Shown here: positions 57,191 to 64,000 of the stretch, piece after piece | How positions within the stretch are numbered: position 1 is the stretch's first letter | Layout: each line of letters starts with the position of its first letter | Assembly (NCBI GenBank): GCA_016711435.1 | Contig: JADJSY010000011.1 | Coordinates: 62,001 to 126,000, forward strand | DNA from: Lewinellaceae bacterium | GTDB lineage: Bacteria > Bacteroidota > Bacteroidia > Chitinophagales > Saprospiraceae | Length of the DNA stretch: 64,000 bases | Direction of reading: 5' to 3' | The notes under the pieces: model-generated | Seen by the model: the letters and a program-made list of their open reading frames with translations, nothing else | Databases searched by the model: none | What the model was told of the DNA's origin: nothing | Program-made: the position numbers and the translations under genes

Positions 57191-57898
57191 TTACTCGCAG
57201 CTTTCCTTCAATGCCCGCAGTTCCTCGCGGCTGTTGACGGTTACCAACGTGCTGTCCTCCGTCATTTGCACGGTCAGCGGGAAGGTAATTTGCGGACGAC
57301 CGGGTACGCCCGGGTTTTCGTGATGCCACCTGCGGGTCATCATATGCAGGGCATGGCGGTCAGTTGCAGTGGCGGTCGTGCCATCCGGGAACAAAACGGT
57401 AACCGGAAAAACAATCTCAAAACAGGAAAGACCATGATTGCCATGTCCGGCCGGGCCGTGGTTGCCAAAAGTACCTGCACAGGCTGCGCGGAGGGCGCGA
57501 AGTTCTGTGTCGGAAGCAACTGTAATCACTTCTCCGTCCTGTGAAACCACGGAAATCGGGAAAACAAAAGCCAGGTGCGGGCGGTGTCCGGCTCCGTGGT
57601 GGTGGTGGCCATTGCCCGGCCCTGTGCCATTGGCTTCAAAATAAGCGCGCAAGGCCGCTTTCACTTCATCATAAGAATTTACTTCCACGATAGAACTGTC
57701 CGGCAAAACGATGGAAACCGGAAATACCAGTTCGTAACAACCGCGCCGACCCAGACCGCCGCGCTCCTGGGCGGAATACAAGGCCTGATCTACGGCTTCT
57801 TCGGTGGTAGCAAGTAAGTCATCGGCTTTATTGCAGGCCACGACAATGGCCATGAGCGCCAATACCGGCAGCAGAAACACTTTTAAGGATTTGATCAT
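57191..57898 (-). CDS. Lipoprotein with four tandem domains and His/Gly-rich linkers
   Basis: The 235-residue protein has a lipoprotein signal peptide (LLPVLALMAIVVACNK). It then shows four imperfect repeats of about 35 residues, each starting with an aromatic/FP strand pair and ending in a short helix: ELVFPVSIVLPDSSIVEVNS, AFVFPISVVSQDGEVITVAS, EIVFPVTVLFPDGTTATATD and ITFPLTVQMTEDSTLVTVNS, each followed by an E/A-L-R-A-L-type helix. The linkers are Gly/His-rich (GNGHHHHGAGH; GNHGPAGHGNHG) and could bind metal. I do not recognise a named family. It is divergent from the ECF sigma gene at 58069, and a perfect hairpin lies between them, so it may be a target or partner of that system. Confidence 0.8.
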   Translation of the reverse strand: MIKSLKVFLLPVLALMAIVVACNKADDLLATTEEAVDQALYSAQERGGLGRRGCYELVFPVSIVLPDSSIVEVNSYDEVKAALRAYFEANGTGPGNGHHHHGAGHRPHLAFVFPISVVSQDGEVITVASDTELRALRAACAGTFGNHGPAGHGNHGLSCFEIVFPVTVLFPDGTTATATDRHALHMMTRRWHHENPGVPGRPQITFPLTVQMTEDSTLVTVNSREELRALKESCE

Positions 57899-57964
57899 GA
57901 TGTTTAGTTTTTAAAAATTTGTACGTGAATGATTTGATTTGACAGGTTAGGTCGCGTTTTGCGA

Positions 57965-58023
57965 CAGGGGTTGCATGGGGGGGCCCTTTTATTTAAAAAT
58001 ATTTCTTCCCCATGCAACCCCTG
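57965..58023. promoter_or_regulatory. Perfect 16-bp inverted repeat in a divergent promoter region
   Basis: CAGGGGTTGCATGGGG (57965-57980) and CCCCATGCAACCCCTG (58008-58023) are perfect reverse complements separated by a 27-bp AT-rich centre. The site lies between the divergent starts of the lipoprotein (57898) and the ECF sigma gene (58069). This is the usual place for an operator; a leader hairpin is the alternative. Confidence 0.6.
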
Positions 58024-58068
58024 GCTTTTTCACATTACCTACCTTGCGTACACTGACCTGTTATCTGC

Positions 58069-58602
58069 ATGACCGAACCCAATCTGCAAGCCTGTCTTCG
58101 CGGCGACCGCCTCGCTCAAAAGCAGTTTTTCGAACGTTTTAAAGGCAAAATGTTTGCCTTGTGCCTCCGCTATGCCCATAGCCGCGAGGATGCGGAGGAT
58201 ATATTGCAGGAAGGATTTGTGAAGGTGTTCCGCGACCTGTATCAGTACACGGGTGAAGGCAATTTCGAAGGGTGGGTGCGCAAGGTTTTTGTCAACACAG
58301 CCCTGCAGCATTTACAAAAACAGAAAAAAGCACTGATTACACAGGAACTCGACGGACAGGATCTCGTGGAAGAAAGTACCGAGCCTTTTTTTACCGACGA
58401 GCCGCCGGCTAAAAACATGATCCGCATTTTACAACAACTGCCCGCCGGTTTCCGAACGATTTTCAACCTGCATGTACTGGAAGGATATTCACACCCCGAA
58501 ATAGCAGAGATACTCGGCATTTCGGTCGGCACCTCCAAATCACAATTGATGCGTGCCAAAGCCTATTTCAGAAAACTACTTGAAAGCAGTCTAACATCCT
58601 GA
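58069..58602 (+). CDS. ECF-type RNA polymerase sigma factor (sigma-70 family)
   Basis: The 177-residue protein shows region 2 (MFALCLRYAHSREDAEDILQ, then EGFVKVFRDLYQY) and region 4 (YSHPEIAEILGISVGTSKSQ, LMRAKAYFRKLL). It is a paralogue of the sigma factor at 7371-7925 (for example FALCLRYAHSREDAEDILQE against FAVCLRYARDHSEAEDFLQE). The stop is 5 bp before the next start, so the sigma factor and its membrane partner are translationally close. Confidence 0.94.
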   Translation: MTEPNLQACLRGDRLAQKQFFERFKGKMFALCLRYAHSREDAEDILQEGFVKVFRDLYQYTGEGNFEGWVRKVFVNTALQHLQKQKKALITQELDGQDLVEESTEPFFTDEPPAKNMIRILQQLPAGFRTIFNLHVLEGYSHPEIAEILGISVGTSKSQLMRAKAYFRKLLESSLTS

Positions 58603-58607
58603 TTATC

Positions 58608-60359
58608 ATGGAGAAAAATATACAAGACGAGCGCCTCGACGATTATGTCCGCAAATCATTCGAGGATTACGAAGAGGTCCCTGCCTCCGATATGTGGGGA
58701 CGTATTGAAGAGGAACTGCCTCCTGTCGTGCCGGAATCCGGTACCGGCCCGGGCAGGCCCCCAATCCGACGTTATCTCTGGCAATTGACGGCGGCAGCAG
58801 CCATTTTGCTCCTGATTTCCAGCCTGGTATGCGGACGATTGTATTACGAAAACAAAATCCGGGAAATTTCCGCGCTTCAGGGTACAGAACAAAGCGGCGA
58901 CGCCCAACAACCTGCGCAGGCGCCCTACCCTACCGGTTCAGTTATAAAAAGTCCAACGGAACAGGAAAATCCGGCAAGCAGCCAAACAGATTTGGCTTCC
59001 CATGCTGTGCTGCCAACGGTTCAAAACACTCCAAATCTGAACACAAACGCTTCCATTCTTCCAAAAACTTCAGCGGCCAACACATCTGTCGCCGACGCAA
59101 GCGCTGCCGTTGTTTCCCCTGCAACTTCCGCCCGGCAACCATCAACGGTATCGGAAAAAGCAAGCGCCAATGCTGCGCAGCCGGGCAATATCGTTGCCGC
59201 AAATTCCGGAACATCAACGCCGGAAGGTCCGGAAGTCCAAACGCCTGTTTCTGAACACAGCGCGCTTGTTTCACTTGTAAACAGCGCAGCAAACAGGGTG
59301 GATTCGGTTGCACAAATCAATGATTTTCAACTACTTGAAAACAATAACATTCCTTTTGTAAACTACACATTTTCCGGTTTCCAACCGCCCGTACTGCCTG
59401 TCAAGCCACTGCGTACATCCTCCGGTTGGTATGTGGGTGCACAGGTTACGCCTACCCTGCTCATTGAAAAGCCGGGGCCGGAACATACTGCTGTCATGCG
59501 TCCGCGTGTAGTCGGCGCCCAGGAAAAAACAACATTTACGGCTGATTACTGGCTCAAAGCGGGCAAACACCTGCAAGGCAGATGGGGCATTGAAACCGGA
59601 ATCGGTTACCGCGCGATCGAAAGAAACACCATGCACCGGGCGAGGTTCAGGTTCATCAATGGCCGCCCGGGCGGCGGTGGCCAGGCGCGCAGTTACGATT
59701 TTGATTACGACCTCGATACCTACGGCGGCAGCACGGAGGTGACGCTACGCATGGAACAAGTCGACTCCAACACGGTGGTACCGGAAGACGAACCTTTACA
59801 TTTTCAAGTAAAAACCTCCGAACGTCTGCAATTGCTCCGCGTTCCGGTATTGGTGACGGCTCGCCTGGGCCAGGGTCGACTCACCGGCGTTCTCAAAGCA
59901 GGCCTGATCGGCAATGTTGTGCTGCGCAATGAAATTGAAATCGTTACCCGGGTTTCTGAAAATACGCGGTTCCGCCCGGGACAAGGGAACAATGCCTACA
60001 CCCTGCGACCGGATAAGACCCATAAGTTTTTTGCAGGCTATCAGGTATCAGCCGGTCTGGAATACCGCCCGTTGAAACACTTTTCATGGGTGCTGGAACC
60101 CAGCTTATCGGGCGATTTTGCGAGAAAAAACAGCGCGGGGAAGCAACTGCCGTCGATTGTTACCATTGGGCTGAACGCCGGGATGAATTACTATTTTAGG
60201 GGCGTTTTTCCCCCCCGGAAGAGGAGAGGGGGCGCCAAAAAGACAAAAAGTAGAGTTGACCAATTGTTGACATTTGGGGGGAGAGCTGGACAGGTGTCTG
60301 ACCCTGCGTCGTGTGGTGCCACCGTTACAAGGTGTCACCTGCTCGTACCTCGCAAATGA
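58608..60359 (+). CDS. Membrane protein paired with ECF sigma factor; anti-sigma-like N-terminus and beta-barrel-like C-terminus
   Basis: The frame encodes 583 residues: a cytoplasmic N-terminus (LDDYVRKSFEDYEEVPASDM, then WGRIEEELPPV), one transmembrane helix at about residues 58-77 (WQLTAAAAILLLISSLVCGR), an Ala/Ser/Thr-rich linker of about 150 residues, and a C-terminal region of about 280 residues with beta-barrel-like strands (WYVGAQVTPTLL, GRWGIETGIGYRAIERN, FAGYQVSAGLEYRPLKHFSW). It parallels the product of 8024-9334. After the last strand (NYYFRGVFPP) the frame runs on for 45 unlikely residues. If the C-run at 60,210-60,216 had eight C it would end in PPPEEERGRQKDKK, a more natural tail. 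So the 3' end may be shifted. Confidence 0.7.
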   Translation: MEKNIQDERLDDYVRKSFEDYEEVPASDMWGRIEEELPPVVPESGTGPGRPPIRRYLWQLTAAAAILLLISSLVCGRLYYENKIREISALQGTEQSGDAQQPAQAPYPTGSVIKSPTEQENPASSQTDLASHAVLPTVQNTPNLNTNASILPKTSAANTSVADASAAVVSPATSARQPSTVSEKASANAAQPGNIVAANSGTSTPEGPEVQTPVSEHSALVSLVNSAANRVDSVAQINDFQLLENNNIPFVNYTFSGFQPPVLPVKPLRTSSGWYVGAQVTPTLLIEKPGPEHTAVMRPRVVGAQEKTTFTADYWLKAGKHLQGRWGIETGIGYRAIERNTMHRARFRFINGRPGGGGQARSYDFDYDLDTYGGSTEVTLRMEQVDSNTVVPEDEPLHFQVKTSERLQLLRVPVLVTARLGQGRLTGVLKAGLIGNVVLRNEIEIVTRVSENTRFRPGQGNNAYTLRPDKTHKFFAGYQVSAGLEYRPLKHFSWVLEPSLSGDFARKNSAGKQLPSIVTIGLNAGMNYYFRGVFPPRKRRGGAKKTKSRVDQLLTFGGRAGQVSDPASCGATVTRCHLLVPRK

Positions 60360-60366
60360 CACCTCT

Positions 60367-62139
60367 TCACTGGCTCAAAATAATCGTTTCATAAGCTGCC
60401 AGCAACATCGCCTGACCGCCATTCGGAACAATGTTTCGCCCTTTCTTATTCAGGTTGCAATAGGCCGCATACGCTTGCCCGTGGTATTCAAAATCAATCC
60501 TATACAGGTCATTTTCCAGTTCTGAAACAGCCTGCACATGGCTACCGCGCAAGGCAAGCGCTTCCGAAAACTCAGCAATTTGTTCGGAGGAATATTCCCC
60601 GACATCGTCGGAAGTGAACAACAAATTTCCCAGTAACACATTGATTACCAGCACGGTTTGTTGTTGTACGGCATTGAGGTGCTGGTGGTCGTTTCTTAAA
60701 ATAAAAACATCAGGGTCATTGTGAAAAGCGCGGCCATTCAGCGACCAACGATGAAGCGTGGAGCGCAGGGAGGCAATCGTACTCACGCGCTCCCGGTGCC
60801 GCAAAAAGGCCAGCAACCTGTGTTCCCAGCGCAGGTGAATATCCCCGCCGATACGGCAGTAGTCCACCAGTCCAAAGCAGGAACCCAAGGGCGCCCCACA
60901 GGCAAGTATCCGCTTGTTACCTACCAGATGGCGTAAAAATTCCATCGCCTCGTACATCACCTGACCGCGCGTTTTGCCCGGCGGCGGGGCCAGGCATACC
61001 GCGAACAGAAAGTCTAGTTTCAGCAACTCGTAGCCCCATTTTTCGCAAACCATGTGGAATACCCCTGCCAGATAAGATTGCACCCCCGGATGGTAAAAAT
61101 CGAGGGCGTAATACCAGCCTCCCCACAAGGGATTCCAGCCCACTTTCAAGGGTTTGTTTTTATGATCTTTCAGCAGCCAATCGGGATGTTTTTGAAATAA
61201 ATCCGATTTTCGGGAAGCCACAAACGGCGCCAACCAAAGCCCTGGCATCAGGCCCTTTTCCCGGATTTGTGCAGCCATACGCCCCATGCCACCGGGAAAA
61301 GCCGGTTTTACGGACAACCAGTCGCCGACTTCCGTTTGCCAGCCATCATCTATCTGAAAAAAAGCGGCGGGTTTTTCCGCTGCAACATGCGCTACCGTTT
61401 GGTATTCGGAATGGCCCAGGGTCGCATAAAAAGCGGCAAATGAATCCAGGTTTTTCATCAAAACCGGCTCTGAAATATGGGTGAAATGCCGGTACCAACT
61501 CGTCCAGCCGATAGCGGGCGGCGCAGCGGGCGGTTTGATGTCAAGTAATTGAAAATAAGCATCGTATGCGTCCTGTTCACCCATTTTCAACACCACAAAA
61601 TCCAGCGCCGGAAAGGAATGCGACAGTTGCAAGCCCTCCAGGTCCTTGCGTATCGTGAGAATGCTGTTACGGCGGTCATAGAGGAAAAGTGTAAAACCGG
61701 TACTTTCGTTCAAAGAACCCAGAAAAATAACCGTCTCCGGCGCATCCTGCAAGAGCGTGTACGTCCAGGAATGCAGCAGTCCCGGTCCATGTGGAATACC
61801 TGCGATCATCTCGTCGCCGTAATACCCCATGTGCCGCCGGGCCATTCGCCGCAGGCGCGGAATGTGCCCGTCTACCGGCATCCAGCGGCTTTCGCTCCAG
61901 GACTGGTATCCGTTGGCGAAAAAGTGGGCAGCGGCGGAAAGCGGCATATCCAGTTGAATTTCAAGGCGTTGCAGGGTTATATCCTGTTTGGGATGCAGGA
62001 AAATGGAGTATTTTGTTTCCTGTGCACTGACAACATCGCATTGAAAATCTGCAAAAAATGTCTCGAAAGAATTGGGTTTCCCCGGTACCAACTGATACGT
62101 TTGCCGGTCGGCAACAAGAATGGCTTGACGGAATTGCAT
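60367..62139 (-). CDS. Alpha-galactosidase-like glycoside hydrolase (GH36/melibiase type)
   Basis: From the ATG at 62139 (MQFRQAILVADRQTYQ) the protein has 590 residues. It comprises an N-terminal beta-sandwich (YSIFLHPKQDITLQRLEIQL, FANGYQSWSESRW), a (beta/alpha)8 barrel and a small C-terminal domain. Barrel motifs match GH36: AIGWTSWYRHF, FFQIDDGWQTEVGDW, GLMPGLWLAPFVASRKSDLF, the nucleophile Asp in LLKLDFLFAV, and the acid/base Asp in DYCRIGGDIHLRW. The enzyme would remove terminal alpha-galactosyl residues. It has no signal peptide from this start, so it is probably cytoplasmic. The frame extends upstream to 62262, but that extension lacks coding character. It is convergent with the preceding gene, with a 7-bp gap and no visible terminator. 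Confidence 0.85.
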   Translation of the reverse strand: MQFRQAILVADRQTYQLVPGKPNSFETFFADFQCDVVSAQETKYSIFLHPKQDITLQRLEIQLDMPLSAAAHFFANGYQSWSESRWMPVDGHIPRLRRMARRHMGYYGDEMIAGIPHGPGLLHSWTYTLLQDAPETVIFLGSLNESTGFTLFLYDRRNSILTIRKDLEGLQLSHSFPALDFVVLKMGEQDAYDAYFQLLDIKPPAAPPAIGWTSWYRHFTHISEPVLMKNLDSFAAFYATLGHSEYQTVAHVAAEKPAAFFQIDDGWQTEVGDWLSVKPAFPGGMGRMAAQIREKGLMPGLWLAPFVASRKSDLFQKHPDWLLKDHKNKPLKVGWNPLWGGWYYALDFYHPGVQSYLAGVFHMVCEKWGYELLKLDFLFAVCLAPPPGKTRGQVMYEAMEFLRHLVGNKRILACGAPLGSCFGLVDYCRIGGDIHLRWEHRLLAFLRHRERVSTIASLRSTLHRWSLNGRAFHNDPDVFILRNDHQHLNAVQQQTVLVINVLLGNLLFTSDDVGEYSSEQIAEFSEALALRGSHVQAVSELENDLYRIDFEYHGQAYAAYCNLNKKGRNIVPNGGQAMLLAAYETIILSQ

Positions 62140-62278
62140 ATTTGAAAAATTTCGCTGCCAAGTTATTGAAAAATAGAGGAAAAGCAGGAAAATAGGTGGA
62201 TGTCTCACAAGCCTCAAAGCGAATCCTTCATACCATCTAAACCGTTCAAACCTATCTGCCAATTGTGTAGCGATTCCA

Positions 62279-62286
62279 TACCTTTG
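62279..62286 (+). promoter_or_regulatory. -7 promoter element of the RsmB-like gene
   Basis: TACCTTTG matches TAnnTTTG and lies 18 bp upstream of the TTG start at 62304. No good TTTG -33 partner is visible, so only half of the promoter is supported. Confidence 0.4.
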
Positions 62287-62303
62287 TTTCTAAAATAAGT
62301 ACG

Positions 62304-63377
62304 TTGAAAGAACCTGAACAGATCAAACTCCATCCCCTGCTTGTCCGCGCGGTCGCGCAGGCACTCATGGCCATTTTTTTTGAACACCGCTATGCCGATA
62401 AAGTCATCGAACAGGCCCTGAAAAGCAACCCCAAAGCGGGCAGCCGCGACCGGGCTTTTATAGCCGAAACCACCTATGAAGTGCTGCGGTATTACCGGTA
62501 TTACACCGAAATACTGGGAAAAACACCGCGTTTTGAGACTGATTTCTGGCAATTAATCGGCATCCATTTTTTCTTAAAATCCGGCAAACTCCCCGATTGG
62601 CAGGAATTTAAACACCTACAACTCAAAGAAATAACGGCCCGGGCCGAAAAAGCCAAAACCGAGCGGGCGCTGCGGGAAAGTATCCCGGAATGGCTGGATG
62701 AAATGGCGGCGCAACAACTGCCGGAATCCTGGGATAAAACCCTGCACTGGCTCAATAAACCAGCCCAGGTGGTACTCCGTGCCAATCGCCTCAAAACCGA
62801 CCGAGCAGCGCTCCAGCACACCCTGCTGGAAGAAGGTATCGAGACAAAACCTGTCGGAACCGGCGACGCGCTGGTACTCGCCCGCCGTCAGAATATTTTC
62901 CTCAGCCCCTGCTTCAAAAAAGGCTGGTTTGAAGTGCAGGATTACAGCAGCCAACTCGTTGCGTCCGTTCTTGCGCCCGAACCTGGCATGCGCGTGGTCG
63001 ATGCCTGCGCAGGCGGCGGCGGCAAAACCCTGCACCTCGCAGCGCTCCTGCAAAACAAGGGCAGCCTCATCGCACTGGATACCTTCGCCTGGAAACTCGA
63101 CGAACTGCGCCTTCGCGCGCGCCGGGCAGGCGCCACCAATATCGAAACCCGCCCCATCGAAAGCCGCAAAACCATCAAAAGTATTACAAAACCGGGCGGG
63201 CGAATGGTGTACGCCACCTGTAGTATTTTGCCTGCCGAAAACCAGGATCAAATTGAAACTTTCCTCGCCAGCGACCCTGGAAAAAATTTCCGCCTCCTGG
63301 AAGAAAGAAAAATCCTGCCGCAGGACGAAGGGTTTGACGGGTTTTATATAGCGCTACTGGAAAGGGGAATCAAATGA
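62304..63377 (+). CDS. RsmB/NOP-family rRNA (cytosine-C5) methyltransferase, motif IV deleted
   Basis: The 357-residue protein begins at a TTG (no ATG in reach). It has the N-terminal RNA-binding-like helices, a PUA-like/ferredoxin-like part (QVVLRANRLKTDRAALQHTL), motif I of the SAM-binding domain (VVDACAGGGGKTLHLAALL, residues 231-249), motif II (LIALDTFAWKLDELRLRARR) and motif VI with the TC motif (MVYATCSILPAENQDQIE, Cys306). The part expected between ETRPIESRKTIKS (residues 281-293) and ITKPGGR is absent. In this family that stretch of about 45-50 residues holds motif IV with the catalytic Pro-Cys (D-x-PCSG) and the RRNPD segment. The deletion keeps the frame. Unless it is an assembly error, the enzyme should be inactive or altered. 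Confidence 0.88.
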   Translation: MKEPEQIKLHPLLVRAVAQALMAIFFEHRYADKVIEQALKSNPKAGSRDRAFIAETTYEVLRYYRYYTEILGKTPRFETDFWQLIGIHFFLKSGKLPDWQEFKHLQLKEITARAEKAKTERALRESIPEWLDEMAAQQLPESWDKTLHWLNKPAQVVLRANRLKTDRAALQHTLLEEGIETKPVGTGDALVLARRQNIFLSPCFKKGWFEVQDYSSQLVASVLAPEPGMRVVDACAGGGGKTLHLAALLQNKGSLIALDTFAWKLDELRLRARRAGATNIETRPIESRKTIKSITKPGGRMVYATCSILPAENQDQIETFLASDPGKNFRLLEERKILPQDEGFDGFYIALLERGIK

Positions 63378-63436
63378 GATAAGGTGGGTAGTCGTATTTT
63401 TCTGCGAAAAAATACGACTACCCACCTTATCTCATT
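63373..63436 (+). terminator. Perfect 29-bp inverted repeat overlapping the methyltransferase stop codon
   Basis: The arm 63,373-63,401 (AATGAGATAAGGTGGGTAGT and on to the T-run) and the arm 63,408-63,436 are perfect reverse complements with a 6-nt loop (CTGCGA). The stop codon TGA (63,375-63,377) lies inside the left arm. It probably terminates the methyltransferase transcript. Confidence 0.8.
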
Positions 63437-63502
63437 CGATTTACAGATTTAGCATGGATAAGTTATTTGGCCCAAAAACCATTAATCCCAAACAATTGCA
63501 CC

Positions 63503-63530
63503 ACTCACGACTCACCACTCACGACTCACG
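63503..63530. repeat. Heptamer tandem repeat ACTCACG x4
   Basis: Four 7-bp units (ACTCACG, ACTCACC, ACTCACG, ACTCACG) end 2 bp before the ATG of the DinB gene, so they occupy its ribosome-binding region. Confidence 0.9.
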
Positions 63531-63532
63531 CT

Positions 63533-64000
63533 ATGACCGTCGAATTTCTCATGAAAGACTACGTCGCTTTCAACGTTTGGGCGAACGCGTTATTTGTTAA
63601 CTGGCTGAAAAGCAAACCTTTAGAATTAATGGACCGGGAAGTGCCGTCCAGTTTTCCCAGTCTGCGCGGCACCTTGCTGCATATCTGGTCGGCACAGGAT
63701 ATCTGGCTGCAACGGTTGCAAGGGACCTCCCCCAACCACTTGATTTCAGCCACTTTCCAGGGTTCGAACACGGAACTGATGGACGGCCTGATGCAGAATT
63801 CAGCGGCTTTCCGGGATTTTATCGGTAGCCGGGACAGCGGTTATTTTTCACAAAAAATAGGCTATACCCACACCACCGGCATTCCCTACGAACAATACAC
63901 CACAGAAATCATACAACATTGTATGCAGCACAGCACCTATCATCGCGGCCAGATCGTCACCATCGCCCGCAACCTGGGTCTTACGGATCCACCCAAATCG
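63533..64000 (+). CDS. DinB-family protein, 3' end cut by the window
   Basis: From the ATG at 63533 (MTVEFLMKDYVAFNVWANAL) 156 codons are open to the window end, with no stop reached. The protein shows the DinB/DUF664-type four-helix bundle with three candidate metal-binding His (LRGTLLHIWSAQDIWLQRL; IIQHCMQHSTYHRGQIVTIA). DinB-like proteins are metal-dependent, often with thiol-related or unknown functions. The characteristic STYHRGQ motif near the C-terminus means only a few residues are missing. Confidence 0.85.
   Translation, partial: MTVEFLMKDYVAFNVWANALFVNWLKSKPLELMDREVPSSFPSLRGTLLHIWSAQDIWLQRLQGTSPNHLISATFQGSNTELMDGLMQNSAAFRDFIGSRDSGYFSQKIGYTHTTGIPYEQYTTEIIQHCMQHSTYHRGQIVTIARNLGLTDPPKS

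Noticed and set aside
62140..62262. N-terminal extension of the alpha-galactosidase
   Set aside because: The extra 41 residues do not fit the family N-terminus and overlap the divergent promoter area; the ATG at 62139 starts the expected beta-sandwich.

Overview
The window reads as a chromosomal segment of a gliding-type Bacteroidota, most likely in the Saprospiria (Lewinella/Haliscomenobacter-like). Supporting signs are SprB, SdrD_B and DUF11-type surface repeats, two proteins with type IX secretion (T9SS) C-terminal sorting domains, TonB-type outer-membrane receptors with a CarboxypepD_reg-like domain, ECF sigma factor plus membrane-protein pairs, and promoters of the Bacteroidota form TTTG-N19..21-TAnnTTTG. 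I saw no rRNA, tRNA, CRISPR array, insertion sequence or phage gene.

Layout. 0-13 kb: an outer-membrane beta-barrel receptor, an AraC-type membrane regulator, an SPFH/prohibitin-like lipoprotein, an OmpR-type two-component pair, an ECF sigma factor with a paired inner-membrane/beta-barrel protein, a TonB-dependent receptor and a metallo-beta-lactamase-fold hydrolase. 13.3-52.1 kb: one enormous minus-strand locus. Its 5' end (52.1 kb) carries a signal peptide and a promoter, and its 3' end (13.3 kb) carries a T9SS sorting domain and an intrinsic terminator. I read it as a single surface protein of about 12,900 residues that appears as many open frames only because of single-base indels. Most of these indels fall in the most self-similar repeat block (37.6-44.2 kb), which suggests consensus errors rather than decay. 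52.5-64 kb: a T9SS-sorted ThuA/GATase-like protein, a YceI protein, ribosomal protein bL19, a fatty acid hydroxylase/sterol desaturase, a four-repeat His-rich lipoprotein, a second ECF sigma plus membrane beta-barrel pair, a GH36-type alpha-galactosidase, an RsmB-type RNA methyltransferase that lacks motif IV, and a DinB protein cut by the window end.

Architecture of the giant protein, N to C: signal peptide; two Cys-containing Ig-like units and a carbohydrate-binding-like domain; about 16 Ig-like repeats of 71 residues; 19 DUF11-like repeats of about 151 residues that alternate between two types; SdrD_B x3; DUF11; SdrD_B x2; SprB x19; SdrD_B x5; DUF11; SdrD_B x3; SprB x36; SdrD_B; a propeller-like region; SdrD_B; a dockerin-type EF-hand; a cohesin-like domain; the T9SS sorting domain. 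By analogy with SprB of Flavobacterium johnsoniae it is probably a secreted, surface-anchored adhesin.

Intergenic DNA is also notable. Many gaps hold short tandem repeats with a 7-bp period, each locus with its own unit sequence, and long near-perfect inverted repeats with arms of 16-86 bp that probably act as terminators. Several genes appear shifted at homopolymers (2.3, 54.6, 60.2 kb), so homopolymer run lengths in this sequence should be treated with caution.
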